Assembly: GCF_000003605.2 (NCBI RefSeq)
Contig: NW_003123428.1
Location: 47,977 to 61,543 of the forward strand
DNA length: 13,567 nt
DNA from: Saccoglossus kowalevskii
Lineage: Eukaryota > Hemichordata > Enteropneusta > Harrimaniidae
Direction of reading: 5' to 3'
The translations under genes and the position numbers were made by a program. Of this stretch, positions 1-8,483 are shown piece by piece. A model generated the notes under the pieces. The model did no database searches. It worked only from the letters and a program-made list of their open reading frames with translations, and was not told where the DNA came from. Every line of letters begins with the position of its first letter. Position 1 is the first letter of the stretch.

Positions 1-121
1 CCCATAGTACATTCTCCATAGCATTCTTAGAATTGTACACTAGGTGGTTCTTGTTGCATTGTTGCGGTGTAGCTATTGGTTACAGAAAAATGTTAGGTAC
101 CGCTGAGATGGACAGGCTATG

Positions 122-300
122 GTGCAAATCATTAAAAAGAGAAGGATATCCTCACAGTGCAATGATATCAATAAACTTATGACAGTCATAGAAAATAATT
201 ATCGCTACACTATACCTACCTGAAGTTCAAAATGATATTGCTGATTCACTCTCCCATTCTCTATCATTGCAGATATTCCGGTACCTGGTTCTCATACTGC
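122..300 (+). pseudogene. C-terminal RNase H fragment of a DIRS-like element
   Basis: Frame starting at 122 reads VQIIKKRR and continues through NKLMTVIENNYRYTIP to a TGA at 221-223. From 213 a second frame takes over with YLPEVQNDIADSLSHS and then QIFRYL. In DIRS-like and related retroelements the RNase H domain ends with a motif of the form N-x-I/L-A-D-A-L-S-R, followed shortly by a F/R-x-L-A-P stretch, which is what is seen here at 231-290. The change of frame near 213 and another near 285 show the copy is not functional. The Arg after the ADSLS motif is replaced by His. The identification rests on motif order and spacing; an alignment against DIRS polyproteins would settle it. Confidence 0.65.
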
Positions 301-519
301 AGAAAACACGTGGTCCACCATACTCCTAAGCCCAGGAGATTAGACAATTGCGGAATTGATTGGTGACATAGAATACTAGACAAGTATACTGGATTATCAT
401 ATTTTATCAGATTTAATTTGCATAATGTTATGTGCTCAGTGACTTGTCTTCCTATGATTTCCGAGAATGTGATAATGGTCTTTGTAACAAATTTTTCAGA
501 CACGTGCACTTGAGTGCGA

Positions 520-1072
520 GATCGAGATCACCTTTCACAGCAGATGTTGCAGCACGTTGTTTTGAAACACTTAGAATACGTGTATTCACATCATACATGC
601 ATACCATGCTTTTTAAATGATGCTGTTTTGTCTTTGGCTGTTTATCATGTGCTGTGTCTAATCCATTTTTGGTTCAATACTGAATTTATGTTTGGAAGAC
701 GTTACATTCACTACCAGCGTTTGTGCCTTTCTCAGACTTAAAACGTATAACACAGAACATTGCCATAAAGACATTGTCATAAATCAATAACGATCAATTG
801 TGCCCCATTCAAGCCTTGCATACTTACTTACTTAGCAAGCCAGGGAATTTCACCCAATGCCAGCTGGATAGTTTTTTTTTTACAGTATGTGCGTCAGTTA
901 TTAAGCTGTACTTGATTTGGATGCATTTCTATACCCCATGGCATTCATTTCGTTCGGTGCAGCATCCGCGGCAAACAACGTGGGCATTCCTGAAAAACCT
1001 GATCATGAAGCACTTCGTCGTTGGACCTTGAATGTTATACAAGACACATCTGTCTCTCAGGTGAATGTTTAA
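520..1072 (+). pseudogene. Broken tyrosine recombinase (phage-integrase fold)
   Basis: This is the remains of a tyrosine recombinase catalytic domain, the enzyme that would insert the circular DNA copy of a DIRS-type element. The first block (about 520-640) has the helical pattern MLQHVVLKHLEYVYS...AVLSLAVY that precedes the first catalytic Arg in this family. The second block (798-953) has CPIQALHTYLLSKPGNF and then HSFR at 942-953, the H-x-x-R box with the second catalytic Arg. The frame then shifts: GAASAANNVGIP follows at 956-991 and RRW at 1016-1024, matching the GAA...GIP...GRW region. The frame ends with TAA at 1070-1072. In a third frame just after RRW the motif reads YTRHI, where active relatives have YxRYI, so the nucleophilic Tyr appears changed to His. 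At least two frameshifts and this change make it inactive. Confidence 0.7.
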
Positions 1073-1487
1073 AGCGAACATAAATGCGGCCATAATTTAT
1101 AGTTGTGTATATTTTAAACTATATTCGAAATAATATTGCAGTGGTTTAATTTCGTTTTAATTATAACTGTAGCTTGGAAAGGCATGTGAAGTGCTTGCAA
1201 TTAAACACCATGGAGTCCATTCATGGAGGGGAATGAATAACGATCCAACATATTCAACATCCGGGTACTTTTCAAAGCTATGACGTTTTAGTATCTGATT
1301 GCATTCGTATACGCCATTGTACATAGCTGTTCATGCTGTCAATCATTGTGTACTACTAGTATAGACTCAACTTTTATATGCACAATGTGCTTTTTATAAC
1401 TTGGGTTAGAGCATTATGCGTTTGAAACACAGTGTGAGATTGGAAGCCCAATTGCGTTAAATTACTGTACTTCCCCATCCTGGTTGG
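1073..1487. other. Unassigned spacer between two retroelement relics
   Basis: This stretch is AT-rich and lies between the end of the DIRS-like recombinase on the + strand and the end of the Gag relic on the - strand. I found no open frame of note, no RNA gene and no inverted or direct terminal repeat. It may contain the 3' end of the DIRS element on the left and remnants of a protease/pol region of the Gag element on the right. No protease or reverse transcriptase motif could be read. Confidence 0.4.
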
Positions 1488-1529
1488 ACACTTCTTGGCT
1501 ATGTGACCCAACTCACCACGAACATAACA
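1488..1529 (-). other. Damaged CCHC zinc knuckle of the Gag relic
   Basis: On the - strand the codons from 1529 down to 1488 read CYVRGELGHIAKKC. This has exactly the C-x2-C-x4-H-x4-C spacing of a retroviral-type nucleocapsid zinc knuckle, except that the second Cys is Arg (codon CGT at 1518-1520 instead of TGT, one transition). In Gag proteins the knuckle binds genomic RNA during packaging. The frame differs from the one just upstream (1825-1530), so a frameshift separates it from the KQQADVIELMKERL helix region. Confidence 0.75.
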
Positions 1530-2630
1530 TCGACCTGGGGCCGTCGCACTGTCTTGTCACGGGGTTCAGGTTTGAAAGCTTGGGCACCCTCACCAGACAC
1601 TGGCACCATTGCATCTTTGACTATTAATCTCTCCTTCATCAGTTCTATGACATCGGCTTGCTGCTTCAACAGCGCCATCATAATCTTTTTCTCTGCATCA
1701 TCATGTTGCCTATCATCATCACGATCATCCAGCCAGTGATACATGACCCTTGACAGCAGCAGTCTTGTTACTCCTTGTCCTGTCAGAGCATTCCTGCTCA
1801 TCCTGCTCAGCCCTGAGAGTCTCACACCATAGTTGTTGAAAGGTCAACATCTCTGTTGCGCATATTATGCCAAAAAACAGTTCTAAATGTCTGGTCTACC
1901 TCGGCAGCGGCAATGCCTCCGCGCGAGCACGAGTTGCAAGCGCATGCAGTAGTCCTTTATACCTTCACCTTCCCTCTGCCAACTGTCCTTGTAAAACCTC
2001 TTTAGTACCATCGAACCACTCTCCACCTGGCCATAGGAATTTCCAATGTCGAAATGATGTCACCAATGTGCGCATCTTCACCCATATTCATAACCAATTC
2101 ATCCTTCAACGACGCCTTTATTTCGGTATTCAACATGCTTAGTGACAAAGTCTCGTCTTTCCTCAAGCAATCAATAGCATACTTCCATTGTCGGAAGGCC
2201 ACATCCCCCTTGCATTGGTCACTGCTGGAGAATGTAGGCACATGAGGTCTTACGTTTGCACCAGGGCCAATGCATATCGGATGCGTTCTCCCCATTCAAT
2301 GCCATTCGCAGGTGGTGTTGCACTTTTCAGCATTTCCATTACAGGGCATTCAATGATGCTTTCCCTCAGGCAGACTCCGTCACGCAGACTACCCATCTCA
2401 CGAGAGCGACGTTCACGTTCCTTGTGCATTACCTCCTTGAGAATCTCGTCAGTTTGTCTCTTTTTAAGCTCCTTGTCTACCAATCTGTGGGCTCTCTCGT
2501 GCAGCTCAGCGGCCTCACTCTCATCGAGCAATTGCCTGTATATCTTGGTACGTTACATATTACCCGACGCAGGTGATGGTACTGTTCCACCCCACGCAGG
2601 TGTATCCAAAAAAGAACCACTTTCTGCCAT
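1488..2630 (-). pseudogene. Broken Gag gene of an LTR (Gypsy-type) retrotransposon
   Basis: Read on the - strand from an ATG at 2628-2630, this encodes a degraded retrotransposon capsid (Gag) polyprotein. It opens MAESGSFLDTPAWGG and meets an in-frame TAA at 2553-2555. It then continues in the same frame into a charged helical stretch (DESEAAELHERAHRL, KELKKRQTDEILKEV). After a shift near 2265 it reads GDVAFRQWKYAIDCL and IKASLKDELVMNMGEDA, followed by DIISTLE. This matches the capsid pattern found in many invertebrate Gypsy-type Gags: a W-E/K-Y-x-V-x-C-L block, then an LKG/D-A-x-x-x-L helix, then a G-x-x-x-x-DILEKL helix. Another frame (2050-1886) carries YGQVESGSMVLKRFY, and a further frame carries TVFWHNMRN, the FW-x-G-L helix. 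A zinc knuckle closes the gene at 1529-1488. At least four frame changes and one stop make it dead. No protease or polymerase follows, so the copy is also truncated. Confidence 0.75.
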
Positions 2631-3152
2631 TTTGACCAATGTATACCAATAACCAAAAAAAGATAAGAGCCAACACAAGAGTATTCAAATTGATGAACTA
2701 CTCCACCACAAGCACAAAGTGAACCCAATTCCACAACCGAATAACGACTGATCATCCTTGACTGTAAACCAACAATGGACGGTTTCTGTTCCACTCTTGC
2801 TCCAATGTAACCGAACAACGATCCACACGCACAAACACCAATTTTGTTGTACAATTACCAACCGAGCCAACACATTTGGGCGCCAATTTGCCACCATCGC
2901 TCTCCAGCTTTCATGGGACTCCGACGGGGTGAGGCAGATTATGAAACCTCCGTTCACCAGTCCAAGAACAGACTTGAGGGTCTGAAGTAGAGAAGTTGGT
3001 ATGCAGATACAGTCAGGGAATGAGTCAGTCAACGCAAAAATTCAGCCAACACATATATTTACTGGTTTACTCTCGATTCAATGCAATAACGTCAATATGA
3101 GCCTTACCACACAATACAATGAAGTAAAGCCTACTATTAAATTGTACACAAT
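2631..3152. other. Upstream flank of the Gag relic; no LTR resolved
   Basis: For a - strand retrotransposon the primer-binding site and 5' LTR should lie here or further right. The sequence just before the Gag ATG (- strand, about 2631-2660) reads TTGGTTATTGGTATACATTGG. A TTGGTAT-like sequence is reminiscent of tRNA-complementary primer sites but is not a convincing match. No second LTR copy exists in the window to define the ends. Open frames on both strands here show no recognisable protein motif and are judged non-coding. Confidence 0.35.
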
Positions 3153-3330
3153 ATTAACCCGACAGGACCTTGCAATTAAACCAGGTCAATGATCAAAATA
3201 AATCAATCCAACAGGCTAACCAAATTAACCCAGTGGCGCCTTGTCACTGGAAAAATTAAAGTACATAAAATTAACCTACCAGGAACTTGCCTAGTGATTA
3301 ACTAAATTAACCTGGCAGTGCCTAACACTC
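3153..3330 (+). repeat. Degenerate ATTAACC...CTTGC short repeat cluster
   Basis: Four diverged copies of a short unit start with ATTAACC at 3153, 3224, 3270 and 3306. The motif is followed within a few bases by a CAGG or TGGC block and then CTTGC, CTTGT or CCTAAC (for example ATTAACCCGACAGGACCTTG, ATTAACCTACCAGGAACTTG). Start-to-start spacing is 71, 46 and 36 bases, so this is an eroded minisatellite or a nest of small duplications, not a clean array. Nothing shows a function. Confidence 0.5.
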
Positions 3331-4568
3331 AAGCCAAGCACAGTAAAATGCCTAACTGCTATACAAATAAAACACCTCGAACAAAGCAATAAATGCCGCC
3401 CACATCAGTTCCACGCTATACAAGAAGCAGGGCGTGTGGATGAAAAAAGTTAACAACGTCCACAGAGTAAATACCAAATCTCCAACTCGGTATAAACACA
3501 CATACATGTACCCAAACACGCACACAAACAAGGCGGGGTAAATACAATGATCAACACACACACAACGTCACAATAAAATCAGTAAAATCACCTCACAGCA
3601 GCAATCACAAAATGTGAACAGCTTAACTAATCTATCAAAGAAACTCGCTGTGGTTTCTCAAAAAGAGTGACCAAAACGAATCTCGCCAAAAAACAGCCGA
3701 AACAACATAGTGCAAAGGCCTAATACTAAACGCGCAATGGTAGAGAACTACCTTTGATAACGACCACAAGCGGCGGCCAAAACGGCCAAGGCAACGCACG
3801 GAGAAAATTCACGGGCGTGCTACGGGAAAATGACGCAATCTCGGCGGCCACAACTACACAAGACGGGAAAAAGTGCTCTCACTACCCACAAAAAGCTACA
3901 ATGATGTAGATCACAAAGTCTTGATGCAACAAAAGTTCACGTGATAATTGTTCAACGTTCGATTACAATCAAAGATGCTTCGGGGCTCCTTTCCGAACAG
4001 TAATAGTTCACCTACCAGCTGCGATAAAAGTTCGGTCATGGATTGATTTAGCGTTCCAACGAGGCACCGTAACAACAGTGTTTCACGTTCCGCTTCCTAC
4101 TTCTTTCTCTTTTCTTCCAAGAATTGTAGCTTGCTGCCAATGTGCCATGTGCTGTTGACCGCTCGGCGCCAGGAGAGAGAGCCCTTTCGCTCTCAGCCCT
4201 GTACACCCCCAAAACAACTAAGTCGTTCCGTAATACACAGTAAATTACAACACAAGTAATGCTCATAAAAATGTCATAAAAACTACTTTCCAAATCAACC
4301 TCTAAATATAATCACATATCCAAAAAAAGAGTATAGCGCACAGTAGCACATGTGCGACAATAGCCACACTGCATTACACTCACAACAAAGGTTCCCGAGG
4401 AAGAGGTTGGCATACAGCCAACAAACGTAATTGGAACCACAAACAGTGAGGGCCTCATATAGCTCTAACCAATTACGTGTATGCACCAGTGCACACAGAC
4501 TATGGGAATACAAGCTGGCATAACCAGGGGCCGAAATGCAGCGTTAAACGAGGGTTACATATACATGC
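3331..4568. other. Gene-free stretch with a CpG-richer patch
   Basis: No supported coding sequence was found. A CpG-richer patch at about 3764-3872 (GCGGCGGCCAAAACGGCC, GGGCGTGC, CTCGGCGGCC) stands out from AT-rich surroundings. It also holds the CRE/ATF-like string ATGACGCAA near 3830. It lies 1.1-1.2 kb upstream of the - strand Gag relic and could be old LTR or leader promoter sequence, but this is speculative. A small hairpin, GAGAGC (4177-4182) with GCTCTC (4189-4194), and a CA-rich tract at 3550-3565 are the only other structures seen. Confidence 0.4.
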
Positions 4569-4662
4569 GTCATTTAATGTGATAGTAAACTGTGTATCTG
4601 GTAGATCTACTATACCTGGGTCATTTAAAGTGATAGTAAACTGTGTATCTGGTAGATCTACT
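4569..4662 (+). repeat. 51-bp tandem duplication, two copies
   Basis: The 43-base block at 4569-4611 is repeated at 4620-4662 with a single mismatch (ATTTAATGTG against ATTTAAAGTG). The start-to-start distance is exactly 51 bases. Because 51 is a multiple of three, both strands stay open across the junction: the - strand reads VDLPDTQFTITLND twice, 17 residues apart. The high identity means the duplication is recent compared with the decayed elements nearby. I do not call the frame a gene: it has no splice context or family I recognise. Confidence 0.9.
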
Positions 4663-5290
4663 TGTCCACTCAGTACAGGTGGTATTGATCTGTATCCAAA
4701 TATATTACCGTAGGCTTGCATCTTGTATACTTCATATTCATATTGTAATATACCAGAAAGGTCGTTATGCCAACCACTATACTGTAAAGTTATATCACCC
4801 TGTAGAAATAATAGAAATATTAAGTAGTTGTAGTCAGGATGGAATTCTGAAAAAAATACTCTAGAAATGAAATGAGACCATGACTCTTGTTAGAATATGC
4901 CAACCTATATAAATTGATTCTAATACTACTTAGGTTCATGAAAAAAGTTGTTGGCATCCGGGCATTTTGGGTTTGTTTTGGTCGCCATCTTGGATTTCAA
5001 AATGGCCGCCATGAAATCACCTGTTTAATAAACTTAATTATCTCAGTAACTACATAAGGTAGAAATTATTTTTTAGAGTCAAAATGTATATATTTGATGC
5101 CTACGTTTACGATGATGCCATTATTTGGAGGGCTAGATTAAAACTTTTTTAGTTGAGAGCGTTTTCTTGGACAAATTGCCAATCTATAAACCTGAAGGGT
5201 ATGTGAATCAATTTTCTACCAAAAGTCATGAATTCTATAACTTTCCCAGTTCGGAATATTAGATGTATCTTCTCTTCTTTATGTTTTCAG
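4663..5290. other. Non-coding stretch with YY1-like inverted pair, ending in a splice acceptor
   Basis: No coding sequence is supported. Around 4982-5010 the words GTCGCCATCTTGG and CAAAATGGCCGCC form an imperfect inverted pair (arms GCCATCTTG at 4984-4992 and CAAAATGGC at 4998-5006). Each arm resembles a YY1 core (AAGATGGC). This wording is common in dispersed animal repeats, from memory. The stretch ends in a pyrimidine-rich tract and TTTTCAG (5271-5290), a good splice acceptor placed 21 bases before the ATG at 5312. The sequence to its left may therefore be the first intron of the next gene. Confidence 0.45.
5271..5290 (+). other. Splice acceptor before the double CxxC/HxxC gene
   Basis: TCTCTTCTTTATGTTTTCAG is a pyrimidine-rich tract ending in CAG, followed by a 21-base segment and the ATG at 5312-5314. 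This fits a 5' untranslated intron ending just before the coding start. It supports that ATG as the original start of the downstream gene. Confidence 0.55.
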
Positions 5291-5311
5291 TAATGATACA
5301 GCTGTTAAAAG

Positions 5312-6135
5312 ATGGAAGCTACTCTGTCACTTGAACAAAAAAGAGATGGAAATGGCACAGACATTGATTTCAGCAAGTGTGTTATATGCCAATGTGTATT
5401 TTCCCCAAATTCTAGCACCAGGTCTCTCAGATGCGCAATGCTACAGTCATGGGACTTGAAAAACTGATAGAAAAATCCACTGAAAGACAGAAGTATGACG
5501 ATGATACATTTATGAAATTGTATGACCGCATCCATCATAATAATATGGAAAAGTTATCATCACAGCTGAAATGGCACCATTCTTGTTATTCGTCACTGAC
5601 TAATGCTACCAATGTTAGATGTTTGAAAAACAAGTTCATAAACAGAATGCAGCAATCATCATCCGTTGATCCAGTTCAAGAAAGTCCTAGTGCTAAGCGA
5701 CCAAGACGTATTGCTGTTGACTGGAATAAATGCATGCTCTGTCAAGAAGTGAAGCCTGTTATAAAACTATCTCAGTGTCAGACATTGGCTACTTCCAGAA
5801 AAATAATTAAATTGTCAATACGTGATAAGGTGATGCGATACAGACTTGCAGATATCTATGATCTTCCTGCTTCTGAAGGGTAATATCATTTGAATTGTTA
5901 CAGAACTTTTGAGCGTCGTAATTCTAAACTAGCTGACATAGAAGGAGGAATCGATGACACTATCTTTTGTTTCCGCAACGTGATGGAAGAATTGCAAAGA
6001 GGCTTGTATAAAGGAGAGGTCTATTCTCTGAAGACTGTGTGGGACCGATACTGCCAACTGCTTATAGACAATTTAGCTATGAACAGATGCGGGCCAAACG
6101 TATGTCTTTTCCGTACCGCAGTACAAGAAAAATAA
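5312..6135 (+). pseudogene. Double CxxC...HxxC protein (multi-copy invertebrate family), interrupted
   Basis: From the ATG at 5312 the frame encodes MEATLSLEQ and then CVIC at 5378-5389, but stops with TGA at 5465-5467. The neighbouring frame, open from about 5425, continues with the rest of the same protein: GLEKLIEKSTERQKYDDDTF, then WHHSCYSSLT (Cys at 5584-5586). A basic linker (SAKRPRRI) follows, then a second module beginning CMLC at 5731-5742. That module is interrupted by TAA at 5881-5883 immediately before its partner motif YHLNCYRTF (5884-5910). The frame then runs to TAA at 6133-6135. The protein therefore has two copies of a CxxC...about 60-70 residues...HxxC layout, which suggests two zinc-binding modules. 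From memory, such twin-module proteins occur in many copies in cnidarian, molluscan and invertebrate deuterostome genomes. Their function is unknown to me and a transposon link is likely but not proven. One frameshift (about 5420-5431) and one stop break this copy. The terminal stop overlaps an AATAAA (6131-6136), which could be a polyadenylation signal, or the frame may really continue by frameshift after 6085. Confidence 0.62.
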
Positions 6136-6606
6136 AAACCAGAAATTTCGCTACATTCATTTTGTTACTAAATACTTTACGTTATTAAATGGCTATGCTA
6201 ATCATAACAGATCACGTAAGTACCGCGTAACACGTAAATAAATAAACTAATTGTTTTTAGTACCCATATCTGCATAGGTACATTCAGGACTAACTTTAAA
6301 AGACAATGGGGGTGTATAGTGTAACATCAACACTGCAATTTTTCATTTGAGATTCGGAATAACCGTGTTTGATTTACTTATTATTTCAATATTTTTAACA
6401 GGTCTGTGACGTTTAACAACAAAAGCTTAATGTCATATATAATGGCGTATTCCATTCACATGCTCCGACTTGACATTAAGTTCAGAGATGTATTGGCCTG
6501 GCTGTTGTGGGAATGTACCATCGTTGATTGTTTGCGATGGAACATTTTTGGGTGTAACAAACATTACCTGATAACAACAAAATGACATTAGGCGAGTCTA
6601 ATATAG
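6136..6606 (+). other. Possible intron with one candidate exon
   Basis: No recognised protein. A strong acceptor, TATTTTTAACAG, ends at 6401. The frame from 6403 stays open for 60 codons to TGA at 6583-6585, encoding a hydrophobic, Trp-containing stretch (LAWLLWEC). It resembles no family I know and could be chance. The rest is AT-rich sequence without structure. Confidence 0.25.
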
Positions 6607-6762
6607 GCTGAAAACACAGTTAAAGGAACTAGCTGCTCAGAAATCATTCATTAACGAGGAATCTCTATGCAGAATTTTCAAATTTGATGAAAAACTACGA
6701 AAGGAGAAAAAATGCAAGGCACGAGCAGATGTGATTGCCATAGATTTAACAGAGCATAATAG
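6607..6762 (+). CDS. Candidate internal exon, Lys/Glu-rich helical protein
   Basis: An open segment begins after ATATAG (acceptor AG at 6605-6606) and ends before GTAATA (donor at 6763). It reads LKTQLKELAAQKSF, then NEESLCRIFKFDEKL, then a basic stretch RKEKKCKARA and DVIAIDLTEHN. The composition suggests charged amphipathic helices. It uses two bases of the last codon (AG), and the exon starting at 6944 supplies the G needed to complete an Arg codon. That phase match supports a real exon pair. I do not recognise the protein. It may be the C-terminal part of the twin-module gene upstream or part of the P-type transposon relic downstream. Confidence 0.42.
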
Positions 6763-6943
6763 GTAATAAGAATTTTAGGGAACTTCAGCAATAACTCGCC
6801 AATTTATGTCATTGTTCTTAGACTTTTTGATTATTGGATTTACTCCTGCAATTCTACATTCCTGAAAAAAAATAATGGCCCACACATCACTGCCACTTTG
6901 TTTTCTCAACCTCATTTTGTATGCTATATATTCATTAACCCAG

Positions 6944-6989
6944 GCAAACGAAGTTACGTGAAGGCAACTCGCTAAAGCGTGTACTGTGA
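6944..6989 (+). CDS. Candidate terminal exon following 6607-6762
   Basis: The acceptor TTAACCCAG ends at 6943. The first base completes the Arg codon left open by the upstream exon. The frame then reads QTKLREGNSLKRVL and ends with TGA at 6987-6989. A short, basic C-terminus is plausible. Equally, the open sequence beyond the stop up to a donor-like CACAG/GTAATA (about 7028) might mean that the TGA is a mutation inside a longer exon of a decaying gene. Confidence 0.35.
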
Positions 6990-8483
6990 ATCAGCTGCCA
7001 TTTTGTCAGGATTGCCAAATCTACACAGGTAATACTTTTATGGACAGAATATTTGTTTATCAAGGACTGGTGTTTTAGGCTATGAGTTTTACATTCCTTC
7101 CTATACCTTGGAATTTACAGTATTTTGTCCACCTGTTCTGGATTTGAATTGATGACCAGCCATGAATCGCCAAAACACCCATCAGTATTGTCAAGACAAG
7201 ATTTCCTGCTGGCACTATAGTTATGGTATATGACAATACTTCACCAATATTATCTGAATAGGTTAGTGAAGCTATTGTACTATAATTTACAGCATGTGAT
7301 ATGTGTCTTGAAATATTCGCTATTTGTAATTAATGAAAACGTAATGAACTTTATTCGAACTGTATTACAAAGGGTATCAACACAAGGGTACAAACAAGAG
7401 TAACTTACATTCCTATACTTGCTACTTCTTGTCGGGCTATGGAAATTATGAGTGATTTGTATGTTTATGTATGTATGCCATAGAGGGTGACTGACATTAG
7501 GGAAAACAGCTTTTTATTTTGAATGTGTTTCTTCCTCATTCAGTGAAATGTGTTAAAATTTGATTGTAATTGCCTAATCTGTCAGACCAGTCAATATCAA
7601 TATTCAATCACCCTGGTCACTTGGGCTCGTGGTCTGTATCATGGTAACACGTTGTGGGTATCCGAATTTGGTAATATCTTTGTCCTTCTTGGTTTGTGCA
7701 CCGAAACCATGTCATCCAGTCTCAATCCTGTGTATTGTATGACCAGTACGATATCAACTTGTCATTCAACCATATTTCGTAACATGTAAACAGTTTTTGG
7801 CAACTTCAGTTGTAGTAATACACGGGGCACATAGCCAGCGTGGTGCCTTTGCCTTAGTGGTTCGTCAATGTGTTGAAGAACTTGTTTCTTTATTGTTTAT
7901 AATTAGCTCTGATTAAGTATAACCGTTTGAAATTTGTTCATGTGTATCATAATCACCGATTTATTAATCGGGCTAAGTAATTGTGGTATTTGTAGTCGTG
8001 GTGCATGTGTGATTGAAATGTACATTGAAAGATATATCTATTTGCAGGTGCATGATATTTCACGGCATCGGAATGTATTCTATTTTTGTATCGAGTATGT
8101 ATTGTGTATAGACGAAACGTATGCTCGAATTCTATTTTGTATCAGGTATTCACAAAGAAATTGCATTAAATTTGTACCATTGAATATTACGTAATTTAAG
8201 AAAGGTTGAGCAGTCAATTTCATGAAGGCCAAAAATTCAGCCTGGAACGCCCACGGCGCATCCAAATAACACGCTTTAATTGCCTTAATTTTGCAGCTTT
8301 CATTTTAAGTAATTAACCTGTTAACATTTTCTATCTTTCTACAGTTTTGTATCAATGTTCGATTAAATGACGTCACAATGTCTCACAGCCTTGTTTCAGT
8401 AACACTGTACAGAATTTGACTTTTTCCATTGCTTCTTGTATGAACTTTCGTTGGGTGAAACTGTATCATATGCTGTGCAATGA
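6990..8483. other. AT-rich stretch without a supported gene
   Basis: About 1.5 kb in which I found no recognisable protein motif, RNA gene or repeat. Open frames at 7550-7789 and 7934-8194 have low-complexity, Cys/Ile/Tyr-rich translations typical of AT-rich non-coding DNA. Acceptor-like tracts occur (for example TTCTACAG ending near 8344) without matching donors or coding content. In an intact P-type transposase gene the RNase H-like catalytic core would lie in this interval. I could not see it, so it is lost, eroded past recognition, or was never here. Confidence 0.4.

Larger units (their letters stand above)
122..1072 (+). mobile_element. Decayed DIRS-like tyrosine-recombinase retroelement
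   Basis: Two degraded coding blocks lie in the order expected for a DIRS/Ngaro-type retrotransposon: the end of an RNase H domain (about 122-300), then a tyrosine recombinase (about 520-1072). Elements of this order integrate with a tyrosine recombinase instead of a DDE integrase. What I see directly are the short motifs NDIADSLS, CPIQALHTYL, HSFR, GAASAANNVGIP and RRW in the right order on one strand. They are spread over several reading frames, so the copy is dead. The reverse transcriptase part would lie to the left, outside the window. The linker 301-519 carries no motif I recognise. I could not find terminal or internal complementary repeats, so the true ends are unknown and may run past 1072. 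Confidence 0.72.

Noticed and set aside
264-509. - strand open frame
   Set aside because: It overlaps the + strand DIRS-like relic, has no motif and sits in AT-rich sequence.
1503-1739. + strand open frame, Ser-rich
   Set aside because: It is the antisense shadow of the - strand Gag relic.
2256-2652. + strand open frames opposite the Gag start
   Set aside because: Shadows of the - strand Gag helices; the - strand reading shows recognisable Gag patterns.
2631-2700. Primer-binding site and LTR for the Gag relic
   Set aside because: The TTGGTAT-like word is a weak match and no second LTR copy is present to confirm ends.
3352-3561. - strand open frame rich in Cys, Val, Tyr and Phe
   Set aside because: Low-complexity translation of CA-rich DNA, no domain and no splice context.
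4500-4721. Frame with two VDLPDTQFTITLND copies as a repeat-containing protein
   Set aside because: The repeat is explained by the 51-bp DNA duplication; both strands are equally open and no splice sites frame it.
5881-5907. A 24-base mini-intron (GTAATATC...TTACAG) removing the stop in the twin-module gene
   Set aside because: Too short for splicing, and removal would delete the HxxC motif that the family expects; a nonsense mutation is simpler.
7550-8194. + strand open frames as exons
   Set aside because: Translations are Cys/Ile/Tyr-rich without motifs, and no matching splice pair was found.
8368-8375. Full CRE palindrome TGACGTCA
   Set aside because: A single 8-base match without a promoter or gene start nearby is not enough for a regulatory call.
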